Source: Candidatus Alectryobacillus merdavium
GTDB lineage: Bacteria > Bacillota_I > Bacilli_A > RFN20 > CAG-826
Reading direction: 5' to 3'
Assembly (NCBI GenBank): GCA_017694735.1
Contig: JADIMN010000100.1
Location: 1-44,888, forward strand
Length of the DNA stretch: 44,888 nt
Part shown: piece by piece, positions 8,014-17,100 of the stretch
How positions within the stretch are numbered: the stretch's first letter is position 1
Layout: every line of letters begins with the position of its first letter
Notes under the pieces: generated by a model
What the model saw: only the letters and a program-made list of their open reading frames with translations
Database searches by the model: none
What the model was told of the DNA's origin: nothing
Translations under genes and position numbers: made by a program

Positions 8014-8488
8014 ACTTATCACCTACCAAACATACACAATATGCAACAATTGCTTTACCACTCCCAGTTGCATCCATTTTCTCATTAGTCATTGCTTTAA
8101 TACTTACTTGATTTATATTAATATCTAAGATTTTAGAAATACTTTTTCTCATATCTAAAATATAAGGCTTCAATTTGGTTTTTTCTAATTCAATAGAAAT
8201 ATCTAAATTATTAATTCTATATTCTTGTTTTTTTACTAAATCATAACAAAATTTAACTATTTCTATTGAACTATAATTTTTATATTTATCATCTTCAGGA
8301 GGAAAATAAGTCCCTAAATCTCCTAAAGATAGAGAACCAAGTAAGCTCTCTGAAACAGCATGTAAAACTACATCTCCATCACTATGTGCAATTATTCTAT
8401 TTTTGGATGGAATTTTTATTCCTCCTAACAACAAATAATCGCCTTCTTCTAATTGATGAATATCTTTTGCAAAGCCAATTCTAATCAT
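8006..8488 (-). CDS. ispF: 2-C-methyl-D-erythritol 2,4-cyclodiphosphate synthase
   Basis: The 160-residue enzyme of the MEP isoprenoid pathway converts CDP-ME-2-phosphate to the cyclic diphosphate with release of CMP. Metal ligands Asp9 and His11 (AKDIH) and His43 (HSDGDVVLHA) are present, as are GDLGTYFPPED and the C-terminal TNEKMDATGSGKAIVAY motif. The gene shows that isoprenoids are made by the MEP route. Its start overlaps the ychF stop as ATGA and its end overlaps gltX by 8 bases. ispD, often fused or adjacent, is not in the window. Confidence 0.96.
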   Translation of the reverse strand: MIRIGFAKDIHQLEEGDYLLLGGIKIPSKNRIIAHSDGDVVLHAVSESLLGSLSLGDLGTYFPPEDDKYKNYSSIEIVKFCYDLVKKQEYRINNLDISIELEKTKLKPYILDMRKSISKILDININQVSIKAMTNEKMDATGSGKAIVAYCVCLVGDKYE

Positions 8489-9591
8489 ACATTAAACCTA
8501 AAGAAGAAAATATCTCCATCCTTTGCTAAGTAATCTTTTCCTTCAATTCTAATTTTACCTGCATTTTTTAAAGCAGCTTCAGATTTATATACAACAAAAT
8601 CTTCATAAGAATAAACTTCAGCTCTAATAAAGCCTTTTTGAAAATCACTATGAATAATTCCTGCACATTGTGGAGCAGTCATTCCATTAACAAAAGTCCA
8701 TGCTCTGCACTCATCTTCTCCAACAGTAAAAAATGTAGAAAGATTTAATAAACTATAAGTTTTACTAATTAAAGTATTTAAACCGGATTCTTCAATGCCA
8801 AGCATATTAAAATATTCTGCTTTTTCTTCTTCTTTAAGTTGTGAAATTTCATATTCGATTTCGCAACTTATGTATACACAATCACTATTTTCTTTATCAG
8901 CAAAGTTTTTAACATCTAAATAATATTTGCAATTATTTATATCTGAATAATCAGAATCCGAAACATTTGCAACATAAATCACAGGTTTTGCAGTTAAAAA
9001 ATTCATTGTTTTTTGAACATATTTTTTCTCATCATCGGCAAAATTTAATTTTCTTATAGATATACCTTTTTCTAAAGCATCTTTTACCTTTGACAAAATG
9101 TTCATTTCAAAAATAGCTTCTTTATCTTTTGAAACTCTAGCCTTGTTTTCAACCTTTCCAATTCTATTACAACAAGTTTCTAAATCAGCTAGTATTAATT
9201 CTAAATTAATAATTTCTATATCTCTTATAGGATCAACACTATCTTCGACATGAATTACATCTTTTGAATCAAAACATCTTACTAAATGAACAATAATATC
9301 ACATTCTCTAATGTGTGATAAAAATTTGTTTCCTAATCCCTCGCCTTTAGAAGCGCCTTTAACAAGACCAGCTATATCATAAAATTCAACAGTCGTATAA
9401 ATTTTTCTTTTAGGATTAAAAATAGAAGATAAAAAATCTAATCTTTTATCTTTAACAGGAACAACTCCGTCATTTGGATTAATTGTAGCAAAAGGATAAT
9501 TTGCAGCCTCAACATGAGAATTTGTTATAGCATTAAACAGCGTTGATTTTCCAACATTTGGTAATCCAACAATTCCAGCTTTTAAACTCAC
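8485..9591 (-). CDS. ychF: Redox-responsive ATPase/GTPase YchF (EngD/Ola1 family)
   Basis: This 368-residue Obg-family P-loop protein binds ribosomes and hydrolyses ATP in preference to GTP. GLPNVGKST (9-17) is the P-loop, YDIAGLVKGASKGEGLG the switch II region, and the C-terminal TGS-like domain ends with KDGDIFFFRFNV, the typical tail. The start is a GTG at 9591 with AGGTGA six bases before it. It is separated by 10 bases from the cold-shock gene upstream and overlaps ispF by ATGA. Confidence 0.95.
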   Translation of the reverse strand: MSLKAGIVGLPNVGKSTLFNAITNSHVEAANYPFATINPNDGVVPVKDKRLDFLSSIFNPKRKIYTTVEFYDIAGLVKGASKGEGLGNKFLSHIRECDIIVHLVRCFDSKDVIHVEDSVDPIRDIEIINLELILADLETCCNRIGKVENKARVSKDKEAIFEMNILSKVKDALEKGISIRKLNFADDEKKYVQKTMNFLTAKPVIYVANVSDSDYSDINNCKYYLDVKNFADKENSDCVYISCEIEYEISQLKEEEKAEYFNMLGIEESGLNTLISKTYSLLNLSTFFTVGEDECRAWTFVNGMTAPQCAGIIHSDFQKGFIRAEVYSYEDFVVYKSEAALKNAGKIRIEGKDYLAKDGDIFFFRFNV

Positions 9592-9601
9592 TAATAATCA
9601 C

Positions 9602-9814
9602 CTAAATTTTTTTAACGTTTTTTGCTCTTAATCCACGATCGGTTTCTTCTAACTCAAAAGTAACTTCATCATTTGCTTTTAAAGCTTTAAATTCGCTATC
9701 ATCAATTATGTTTGAGTAATGAAAAAATACATCTTTCTCGTTTTCATAATGAATAAAACCATATCCTTTTCGTGCATTAAACATTTTTACCTTGCCTGTG
9801 CAAACCTTATCCAT
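9602..9814 (-). CDS. Cold-shock domain protein
   Basis: This small single-stranded nucleic-acid-binding OB-fold protein (70 residues) has KGYGFI (RNP1-like) and DVFFHYS (RNP2-like) motifs. I start it at ATG 9814 (MDKVCTGKVKMF...) since AAGGAG lies 8 bases upstream; a TTG seven codons earlier would bury that site inside the gene. Tyr replaces the usual Phe in KGFGFI. It is the first gene of the csp-ychF-ispF-gltX-argS-rpoE run and therefore probably sits next to the unit's promoter, in the AT-rich gap at 9815-9885. Confidence 0.92.
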   Translation of the reverse strand: MDKVCTGKVKMFNARKGYGFIHYENEKDVFFHYSNIIDDSEFKALKANDEVTFELEETDRGLRAKNVKKI

Positions 9815-9851
9815 AACAATTCTCCTTTTCTGCAACGTTAAAATTGTATAC

Positions 9852-9876
9852 TATATTTTATAATAAATAAAATATA
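9852..9876. repeat. AT-only inverted repeat in the gap before csp
   Basis: TATATTTTAT (9852-9861) and ATAAAATATA (9867-9876) form a perfect 10-bp palindrome with a 5-base loop, in the 71-base gap between the ABC transporter gene end and csp. Minus-strand -10-like boxes (TATACA at 9845-9850) overlap or flank it. It may be part of the csp promoter, an operator or a weak terminator of the ABC gene. In sequence this AT-rich, chance is a real alternative. Confidence 0.4.
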
Positions 9877-9885
9877 ATGTTAATT

Positions 9886-12603
9886 TTATATGGTTTTAAT
9901 AACTTCGGTAGGTTCTATTTTGTTGAGTTCTTTTTCTAAATATATTGTTGAGAAAAAATACGAAATTAAAAGTAATGCTAGTAAATAGAAAAGATATACA
10001 AAATTAAAAGGAGGGTAATAATTCACATTAAGTGTCGAACAAATAACACTTGAAATAAAATAATTTATAAAAACAGAAAATGCTGATATTAAAACAAAAG
10101 ACGATAATAGTAAAAACAAAATATAATATTTAAAGATTTTTATGCTGTCTTTTTTATGATAACCAAAAATAAACAAAATCGTTATATCATCTTTGCACTC
10201 TCTAATTAAAGTTTTAGCAACAAAGATTAATAAAACAACCGATATTATCGAACAAAATAAACAAAAGCATAATAAAATTATTTCAAACATCATTAATAAA
10301 GAATCGATTTCTTTGTTTATATCGTTTAAAGGAGAATAAACATCAAAATTTTTAAAATTATTCCTAAAGACATTTAATGTATTTTCTAAATTTTCGTTTT
10401 CGTCAATTGTAACTACAATTGAATAAGGAATTAATTTTGTGTAATCTACACCTAGCACACTAAGAAAAAAAGAATAGGACCAAGAATGGTTTCCGTATAT
10501 GTAATAGCCCTTCTCATCAATTATATTTGATATTAAAATTGTTCCATCATTTAAATTTCCGTTTCCATCTTTAGAAGCAAAAAATATCTCATCATCAACT
10601 TCAACTTCTAATTTTTCTGCTAATTCTTTTGATATAACAATTTGATTATAAAATTCACTATCACAGGCGTTTAAGTATTTGTATTTTAAAGTTTGATCTT
10701 CTATCGAATTTAGACCACCATAAATTGAATTTGATAAAGTGCTAACATCAAAATACCCATTTTCATTATTATTTGTTGTAATTTGATCAATAATTATTTC
10801 TAAATTGTTTTTATTACTTGTTAAATATATGTCATTAATAAAACCCGATATTAAAGAATTTCCAAATGACATATATCCACCAACATTAGTAAAATAATAT
10901 TTGTCATATCCATTGTTTGATAATGTTTTTGCTATGTCATAATCAAATTTATCGTAATTTTTATAAACTAAATATTTATAATTAAAATTTTTATAATTTA
11001 AAGGAAATACATCTTTACTAGCTTTTTTAAATACAAAAGAATTTAAGTTTTTATCAATATAATAATTTTCAAAAAGCTTTTCACCGTTTTCTTTTAAATT
11101 AATTACCAAATTCTTTTTAAGATACCATGGTTTATCATATACTTCATCATAAATTGAAGAAGGAAGTTTCATCATCGTTTCAAAAACGTATTCATTAAAA
11201 AATTCGTTTGAATGGTAAATATTATTTTCAGTTTCAACAAGAAATCCAACTAGTTTAAAAAGCTGCTCATCTTCATACTGCCAATCCATATTTTTAATAA
11301 AAAATGATAAATATAAATCATTTACCTTTATATAATTAAATAATGTCGAAAAACTTTGTTTTATTGATAAAACGCTACAAATTTCTTTAAGCAGTTCATT
11401 ATCAATAGATATAATTATTTCATCATTTTTTAAGTTAGATTTTTTAGTTAAGTAAGTAGTGTCTTTAATGTATTTTGTTAAAACAAATTCATTGAGGTTT
11501 TGCATGCTATATTTGCTTAATTTTTGGCTTCTATTTTTATAATTAATTCTTAATTCATTGTTATCTTTAAAAAATGTATCAAAATTGTTTGTATAAACAT
11601 AACTAAACGAATCAATATAATCTTTATAGCTATTAAATAAATCAAATATTTCATATTCTTTGACTGAATCTTTTTTATAAATTTCATTACTAATTTTATC
11701 TTGTCTTTCTAAGATTATTTCATTTTCTTTATAATATTGAGAAAAATTATATTTTAAAATTGAACTAACATTGTCACTTAATATAAATATAAAAACAAAC
11801 GAAATAAAAGATAAGAAAATCATCATAAACGATAACATGTTACGAATTTTTCTATTTTTAAATAAATTTTTTATATATTTAAAATAGAAACCTGGATTTA
11901 AATGTTTTTTAGCATTAATAAATAATTTAAACTTAGAATCCGCTTTAGATTTGCACTCTTTTTTTATCTTTTTTGTAATATTTCCGTCATTTAAGTAAAA
12001 AATTTCGTCTGAAATTTTTTCAATAGTTTCATAATCATGTGAAACTAAAATAACTATATGATTTTTACTATATTCAACTAATTGGCTTATTAGATCGTTT
12101 TTTGTTTTTTGATCTAAATTTGACGTAGGCTCATCTAAAATTAGAATCTTTTTCCCTAATAAAAATTCTCTAATAAAGCATACACGCTGTTTCTCTCCAC
12201 CACTTAAATTTTTGCATAATGTTTTTTTGCTTTTTAATAAGTCGTTTCTTTCTAAGAATAATGAAAGATAGTTATAATCAATATTATTTTTATCTATATT
12301 TAAAGTAACATTTTCTAATAAATTTAACTCATTAATTAATAAAGGCTTTTGATGTATATATGATATATTTTCTCTTCTAAAATTTAATAATTCTTCCTCG
12401 CTAAGAGATTTAATATTCTTATCAAATATCGTTAAATTACCTTCAAAATTAATATCAAGTAAACCCAATATATTTAAAATGGTAGTCTTTCCGCTCCCAG
12501 ATTTTCCAAAAAAAGAATATATTCCAGGCTTATCTATTAATATATCTTTAATATTTACTGCAAAACCTGGATATTTTTTTATTAACTTGTCTATTTTAAT
12601 CAT
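9886..12603 (-). CDS. ABC transporter, ATPase fused to FtsX/MacB-type permease (long form)
   Basis: At 905 residues this fuses an N-terminal ABC ATPase to a MacB/FtsX-type permease. Walker A GKSGSGKT (33-40), signature LSGGEKQR (133-140), Walker B ILILDEPT (153-160) and the switch LVSHD (186-190) all look intact. One membrane helix lies near 257-276, then about 490 residues predicted outside the cell, then three helices near 771-800, 823-850 and 867-889. Such proteins usually act as mechanotransmitters for export, lipoprotein or peptide handling or resistance rather than as import channels; the substrate cannot be read here. The start overlaps the stop of the next ABC-FtsX gene as ATGA, so the two products probably form a heterodimer. 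Confidence 0.85.
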   Translation of the reverse strand: MIKIDKLIKKYPGFAVNIKDILIDKPGIYSFFGKSGSGKTTILNILGLLDINFEGNLTIFDKNIKSLSEEELLNFRRENISYIHQKPLLINELNLLENVTLNIDKNNIDYNYLSLFLERNDLLKSKKTLCKNLSGGEKQRVCFIREFLLGKKILILDEPTSNLDQKTKNDLISQLVEYSKNHIVILVSHDYETIEKISDEIFYLNDGNITKKIKKECKSKADSKFKLFINAKKHLNPGFYFKYIKNLFKNRKIRNMLSFMMIFLSFISFVFIFILSDNVSSILKYNFSQYYKENEIILERQDKISNEIYKKDSVKEYEIFDLFNSYKDYIDSFSYVYTNNFDTFFKDNNELRINYKNRSQKLSKYSMQNLNEFVLTKYIKDTTYLTKKSNLKNDEIIISIDNELLKEICSVLSIKQSFSTLFNYIKVNDLYLSFFIKNMDWQYEDEQLFKLVGFLVETENNIYHSNEFFNEYVFETMMKLPSSIYDEVYDKPWYLKKNLVINLKENGEKLFENYYIDKNLNSFVFKKASKDVFPLNYKNFNYKYLVYKNYDKFDYDIAKTLSNNGYDKYYFTNVGGYMSFGNSLISGFINDIYLTSNKNNLEIIIDQITTNNNENGYFDVSTLSNSIYGGLNSIEDQTLKYKYLNACDSEFYNQIVISKELAEKLEVEVDDEIFFASKDGNGNLNDGTILISNIIDEKGYYIYGNHSWSYSFFLSVLGVDYTKLIPYSIVVTIDENENLENTLNVFRNNFKNFDVYSPLNDINKEIDSLLMMFEIILLCFCLFCSIISVVLLIFVAKTLIRECKDDITILFIFGYHKKDSIKIFKYYILFLLLSSFVLISAFSVFINYFISSVICSTLNVNYYPPFNFVYLFYLLALLLISYFFSTIYLEKELNKIEPTEVIKTI

Positions 12604-14528
12604 TGCGAATTAAGCTCCTTTTTAATGTTTACTTTTTTTAAATACGATTTATAAACTGCAAAGAAAAATTCGATAATTATTAAAAATCCAATAAAAATAA
12701 AAGCTATTATAATAAATAAATTAGTGTTTAAATAATCGTTGATTTTTATAGGTAAAAAATACTTTACAAAACTAAAAAAACAAATAATCAAACCAATATT
12801 GAAAAATATTGAAATTATTATAGGTTTAAGAACTTCGCTTTTTATGGAATTTAATATATTTTCATCCTTAAAACCAATAACTTTTAAAATAGCTATATTC
12901 TTTTTATTAAATAATATTCTTGAAAATATCGAAAATCCTAAAACACAAAAAGCGCCAATATAAGAAATAATATTAAAAATCAAAACGAAACTACAGCTTG
13001 ATAAAATTAGATCCTTAAAACTTTTCCACGAATCTAAAACTCTGTTTTCTAAGATGTATATTTCATTTGATTCTGGAGATAATTCTAATCTATTAAAATT
13101 TCTTTCAAATGCAACTAACTTATATGAACTAATATCACTATTATTTTCACTATTTTTAATATATTTATATACATTTGATGTTACCCCTCCATTTTCATTA
13201 CACTTTATCTTAGCAAAGTCATTTTTTACTTTAACATAAGGATAATAAATAACAGGAATATTTATAAGATGAACATCTTTTTTAATATTAAGGTTACTAA
13301 AATAATAATTTTTATTTATAGAGTTTGTTAATGTCTCACCCTCAATATTGTAATTAAGTTCAAAATTTATTGTTATTTCGATATTAGACTTACCTATTGA
13401 TTGATTAAAACATTCATTGCAAAAGAAATCTTGACTCTCAGAATCAAAATAAGGTTCAAAAATTACTGTTTCAAATACTTCATTATTATTAATGTAAAGT
13501 GAGCATGAATTAAATATATAATCAAAAGATACATCAACGTAACAATCATTAAGCTCAACCATGCTTTGTAATTCGTTTTCTTCTGGTCTTACAACTTGAA
13601 CAAAGCTTAAATTTTTATTTTCGCTAACATTAATTTTCTTTGAAATAGAATAATAATTACAATTAAAATACAAATTTTGAATATTATTATCCAATATGTC
13701 AAAAGATTCATTTAATAATACCAAAGCTAAAGAAATCACAAACGATATCATTAAAGTAATGAAAATACCTACATTATGAAAAGTATTTGTAAAAATTTTT
13801 CCTGCAATTTTAGAAAACTCTTTTTTATTAATATTCTTTTCTTTCTTTACTTTTTTAATTTCTGAAGACGAAATACAATTTAAATTAAATAATTCTTTAT
13901 TTTGAATCTCACCATCTTTTAAGTAATAAATAAAATCAGCATATTTATTAACTAATTCCAAATCATGCGAAACAACAATAACTAATTTTTTTAAAGATAA
14001 TTCTTTTAGCATTTTAAAAATAATTTCGGCATTCACACTATCAACACTTCCAGTAGGTTCATCTAAAAAAATTATGTCAGGATCTTTTAATAAAGATCTA
14101 ATTATAGAAACTCTTTGAGTTTCGCCTCCAGAAATTTGAGATATTTTTTTATCCTTTATATTATTTAAATTAAATTTATGCAGCAATTCATCAATATTTT
14201 TGCTTGTCTTAATTCCAAGTTTAATATTTTGTAGTAATAAATTTTCATATACTGTTAATTCTTCGATTAAATTAAAATTTTGAAACGAAATTGAAAAGCT
14301 TTTATCTAATACATGAGAATTCTTTTTTATTTTTTTGTTTTCAAAATAAACACCGCCATCATATTCATGATCAATATTACATAAAATATTTAGCAACGTT
14401 GATTTGCCACTTCCAGACTTTCCGCAAATAAAATAAAGACCTGTATCTAAAAATTTACAAGAAACATTTTTCAAAATTATAGAGTTTGTACTTTTAATTA
14501 TTTTAGTTATATTTACTGCTTCTAACAA
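12600..14528 (-). CDS. ABC transporter, ATPase fused to FtsX/MacB-type permease (short form)
   Basis: The 642-residue partner of the downstream gene has the same order: Walker A GKSGSGKST (36-44), signature ISGGETQR (132-139), Walker B IIFLDEPTG (152-160), VVSHD (185-189), a helix near 254-273, about 225 external residues, and three helices in the last 140 residues. AILKVIGFKDENI after the second helix is a typical FtsX coupling stretch. The start is TTG at 14528: AAGGAGGT (14534-14541) sits 5 bases before it and no ATG is nearby. That ribosome site forms part of a hairpin (14531-14559), so initiation may be restrained. Both ATPase sites look complete, so neither partner is visibly degenerate. 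Confidence 0.85.
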   Translation of the reverse strand: MLEAVNITKIIKSTNSIILKNVSCKFLDTGLYFICGKSGSGKSTLLNILCNIDHEYDGGVYFENKKIKKNSHVLDKSFSISFQNFNLIEELTVYENLLLQNIKLGIKTSKNIDELLHKFNLNNIKDKKISQISGGETQRVSIIRSLLKDPDIIFLDEPTGSVDSVNAEIIFKMLKELSLKKLVIVVSHDLELVNKYADFIYYLKDGEIQNKELFNLNCISSSEIKKVKKEKNINKKEFSKIAGKIFTNTFHNVGIFITLMISFVISLALVLLNESFDILDNNIQNLYFNCNYYSISKKINVSENKNLSFVQVVRPEENELQSMVELNDCYVDVSFDYIFNSCSLYINNNEVFETVIFEPYFDSESQDFFCNECFNQSIGKSNIEITINFELNYNIEGETLTNSINKNYYFSNLNIKKDVHLINIPVIYYPYVKVKNDFAKIKCNENGGVTSNVYKYIKNSENNSDISSYKLVAFERNFNRLELSPESNEIYILENRVLDSWKSFKDLILSSCSFVLIFNIISYIGAFCVLGFSIFSRILFNKKNIAILKVIGFKDENILNSIKSEVLKPIIISIFFNIGLIICFFSFVKYFLPIKINDYLNTNLFIIIAFIFIGFLIIIEFFFAVYKSYLKKVNIKKELNSQ

Positions 14529-14530
14529 AA

Positions 14531-14559
14531 AAGACCTCCTTTATAAATAAGTCGGTCTT
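14531..14559 (-). promoter_or_regulatory. Hairpin covering the ribosome site of the ABC-FtsX gene
   Basis: AAGACC (14554-14559 read on minus) pairs with GGTCTT (14531-14536), with an 18-base loop, and is followed by six T on the minus strand. The 3' arm includes the end of the AAGGAGGT ribosome site of the TTG-started gene. It could act as a leaky terminator after the DUF951 gene, as a translational gate, or both. The stem is only 6 bp. Confidence 0.45.
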
Positions 14560-14565
14560 AATTTT

Positions 14566-14784
14566 TTATTTTTCCAAAAATTTTGATTCGTAACTATCTA
14601 TTTTTCTTCGAACTTTCTTTTCAAATTCTTCTCTTGGAAACATAATATAATTCCCACACCCCAAACAACGAATCTTTATATCAGCTCCCATTCTAACGAT
14701 TTGAAAATACTTACATCTACTAGCACAAGGATGTAACTTTTTCATTTCGACAATGTCATGTAAATCATATTTAAAATTAATCAT
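14566..14784 (-). CDS. DUF951 family small zinc-ribbon-like protein
   Basis: The 72-residue protein matches the DUF951 family of Firmicutes: YDLHDIVEMKKLHPC, then VRMGADIKIRCLGCG and MFPREEFEKKVRRKI. The cysteines of HPCASRC and CLGCG could bind a metal. The biochemical role is unknown; relatives often lie near ychF or chromosome-partition genes. I choose the ATG at 14784, because GGAGG lies 6 bases before it; the ATG at 14790 directly abuts that site. It overlaps the end of fhs by 8 bases. Only 37 bases separate it from the ABC gene downstream. Confidence 0.85.
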   Translation of the reverse strand: MINFKYDLHDIVEMKKLHPCASRCKYFQIVRMGADIKIRCLGCGNYIMFPREEFEKKVRRKIDSYESKFLEK

Positions 14785-16387
14785 TTTCATCCTCCATTAA
14801 AACGGCATTTGGAATCTTTGGTAATCCTGGCATAGTTAAAATATTACCTAAATAAACTACAATAAAACCAGCACCGTTTGATAGAGAAACATCTCTTACA
14901 GTTACATCAAAATCTCTAGGAGCATTCAATAAATTTTTATTATCAGAAAAAGAATTTTGGGTTTTCGCAATGCAAATAGGTAAATTGGTCTTATTTAATT
15001 TTTCTATTTCTTTTATTTTTTCAAATGCTTGACTAGTATAATTAATATTTCTACAGTGATAAATTTTATGACAAATAGTTGAAACCTTATCTTCTATACT
15101 TTGATTTAATTCGTATAAAAATCTAAAGTTTGGTTTTTTTGTATCAAGCATTTCACAAACTTTACTAGCTAAATCAACAGCACCATCTGCTCCCTTAATA
15201 AATGAATCTAAGAATGAATATTGATAAGTATTTTTTATGCACCATTGTTTTAGAAAATCTATTTCGCTTTGATGATCTGTTGCAAAGTGGTTAATAGCAA
15301 TTACTACCGGAACTCCATATAATTTCAAATTTTCTACATGTTGTTTAAGATTAGCAGTTCCAATTTCAAGTGCCTCAACATTTTCTTTTCCTAAAGAATC
15401 AAAATCAACTCCACCATGCATCTTTAAAGCTCTAATTGTTGCAACTAAAACAATAACATCTGGGCTAAAATCTCCAACTCTGCATTTTATATCTAAAAAT
15501 TTCTCAGCTCCTAAATCTGAAGCAAAACCAGCTTCTGTTACAACAAGAGGAGAAATATTTAGAGCCAGATTTGTTGCGATAAGAGAATTGCATCCATGTG
15601 CAATATTAGCAAAAGGGCCACCATGAACTAAAACTGGATTTTCATTACAAGTTTGTACTAAGTTAGGAAGCAAAGCATATTTCATTAATTTCATTATTGC
15701 ATTAGAAATTTTTAAATCTTTTAAATAAACTGGCTCATCATTAAAGTTGTATGCAACAATGATATTTTCTAATCTAGTTTTAAAATCATTTTTGTCTTTT
15801 GCTAAACACAAAATAGCCATAAGTTCGCTAGCAACAGTAATACAAAAAGAGTCATTTCTTTCTACTCCGTTTTTATCGCCAATTCCAATTCTTATATTTC
15901 TTAAAGTTCTATCGTTAATATCAAGCGATCTTTTCCATAATATTTTATCTGGGTTTATTTTTAATTCGTTCCCCATAAAAATATGATTGTCGATAATTGC
16001 ACTTATTAAATCTATTGAGGAAGTTAATGCATGTAGATCACCTGTAAAATGCAAATTAATGTCTTCTTGTGGTTCTATTGTTTCTTTTCCACCACCAACA
16101 GCACCACCTTTTAGACCAAAAACTGGTCCTAATGAAGGCTCTCTTAAACAAGCCATAGCCTTTCTTCCAATTTTATTTAGTCCATCAACTAAACCAATTG
16201 TTGTAGCAGTCTTCCCTTCACCAGCTTTTGTAGGTGTAATGGCAGTAACTAAAACTAACTTTCCTTTTTTATTATTTGAATGTTGTAAAATAAAATCTTC
16301 TTTAATCTTAGCTTTATCATTACCATACAATATTAACTCGTCTTCGTTAATATTAAGTTTTTTTGCAATATCAATTATGTTTTTCAT
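14777..16387 (-). CDS. fhs: Formate-tetrahydrofolate ligase
   Basis: This 536-residue cytoplasmic enzyme makes 10-formyl-THF from formate, THF and ATP for one-carbon metabolism. TPTKAGEGKTATTIG (51-65) is the P-loop-like ATP site. EPSLGPVFGLKGGAVGGG, HFTGDLHA and the C-terminal GLPKIPNA are hallmark stretches. It is slightly shorter than the usual 555 or so residues, with no visible missing block. GAGGT precedes the ATG. tcdA ends 17 bases upstream, leaving no room for a folate riboswitch. Confidence 0.97.
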   Translation of the reverse strand: MKNIIDIAKKLNINEDELILYGNDKAKIKEDFILQHSNNKKGKLVLVTAITPTKAGEGKTATTIGLVDGLNKIGRKAMACLREPSLGPVFGLKGGAVGGGKETIEPQEDINLHFTGDLHALTSSIDLISAIIDNHIFMGNELKINPDKILWKRSLDINDRTLRNIRIGIGDKNGVERNDSFCITVASELMAILCLAKDKNDFKTRLENIIVAYNFNDEPVYLKDLKISNAIMKLMKYALLPNLVQTCNENPVLVHGGPFANIAHGCNSLIATNLALNISPLVVTEAGFASDLGAEKFLDIKCRVGDFSPDVIVLVATIRALKMHGGVDFDSLGKENVEALEIGTANLKQHVENLKLYGVPVVIAINHFATDHQSEIDFLKQWCIKNTYQYSFLDSFIKGADGAVDLASKVCEMLDTKKPNFRFLYELNQSIEDKVSTICHKIYHCRNINYTSQAFEKIKEIEKLNKTNLPICIAKTQNSFSDNKNLLNAPRDFDVTVRDVSLSNGAGFIVVYLGNILTMPGLPKIPNAVLMEDEND

Positions 16388-16404
16388 ATGGTAAACCTCT
16401 TTTG

Positions 16405-17100
16405 TTAGTGATTATTATACTTTTCTATAAAGAAATTAACAACATAATATCCAATTAATAATCCCGCTGTTGAAGGAGCAAAAATCATTGAGGCAACTCC
16501 TTCCTCTCTTTTTTCATAATTACTTGATGAAAAACAAACTTTAACTTTTGAAGCATCAAGACCTTCTTTTTTAAGTTCATATCTAAGTTTTCTTGCTAAC
16601 GGATCATTAAAAGTTTTGTTTAATGAAACTATCTTTATATTTTCTGGAGATAATCTATTACCCATTCCAAGAGAAGAAATAAAATTAATTTTATTATTTA
16701 AACAATGTTTTATTAATAATTTTTTTGCTTTTATATCATCAATTGCATCAATAACAAAATCATATTCATTTAAAATATCAAAATCAAAATTTTCGTTTAT
16801 TGTTGTATTTATACCAACACTCTTACAATTAGGAGATAGTAATTTTAATTTGTTTAAACACACTTCTACTTTGCTTTTATTTAAATCATTTATATCATAA
16901 AAAAGTTGTCTATTTAAATTAGATAGACATACATTGTCAAAATCAATTAATAAAAAATTTAAAACACAGCTTCTAACAAGACTCATTAAAGCAGTGCCAC
17001 CAACTCCGCCCAAGCCGATTACACAAATTTTAAGATTTTTTATAATGTTAAAATTGTCTCTTCCAATAAGATCAATACTCCGTTTAAATATTTCTTCCAT
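16405..17100 (-). CDS. tcdA: ThiF/MoeB-family E1-like protein, probable tRNA threonylcarbamoyladenosine dehydratase
   Basis: A 231-residue Rossmann-fold E1-like enzyme. VIGLGGVGG is the nucleotide-binding loop, LIDFDNVCLSNLNRQ the substrate-adenylation region, and DAIDDIKAK the next motif. FERS-like N-terminal sequence (FKRSIDLIG) and overall length fit TcdA, which cyclises t6A at tRNA position 37 with ATP. ThiF or MoeB are less likely because the metal-binding CxxC pairs are absent. The ATG at 17100 is preferred over a TTG at 17109; neither has a strong ribosome site, and the gene overlaps the end of miaA by 17 bases. Its position beside miaA, which also modifies position 37, supports a tRNA role. 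Confidence 0.8.
   Translation of the reverse strand: MEEIFKRSIDLIGRDNFNIIKNLKICVIGLGGVGGTALMSLVRSCVLNFLLIDFDNVCLSNLNRQLFYDINDLNKSKVEVCLNKLKLLSPNCKSVGINTTINENFDFDILNEYDFVIDAIDDIKAKKLLIKHCLNNKINFISSLGMGNRLSPENIKIVSLNKTFNDPLARKLRYELKKEGLDASKVKVCFSSSNYEKREEGVASMIFAPSTAGLLIGYYVVNFFIEKYNNH

Noticed and set aside
15987..16394. 135-residue plus-strand frame antisense to fhs
   Set aside because: It is a mirror of a conserved gene, with no ribosome site or known motif.
16388..16404. Folate or other riboswitch before fhs, and T-boxes before gltX/argS
   Set aside because: The gaps are 17 bases or are overlaps; there is no room for a structured leader.
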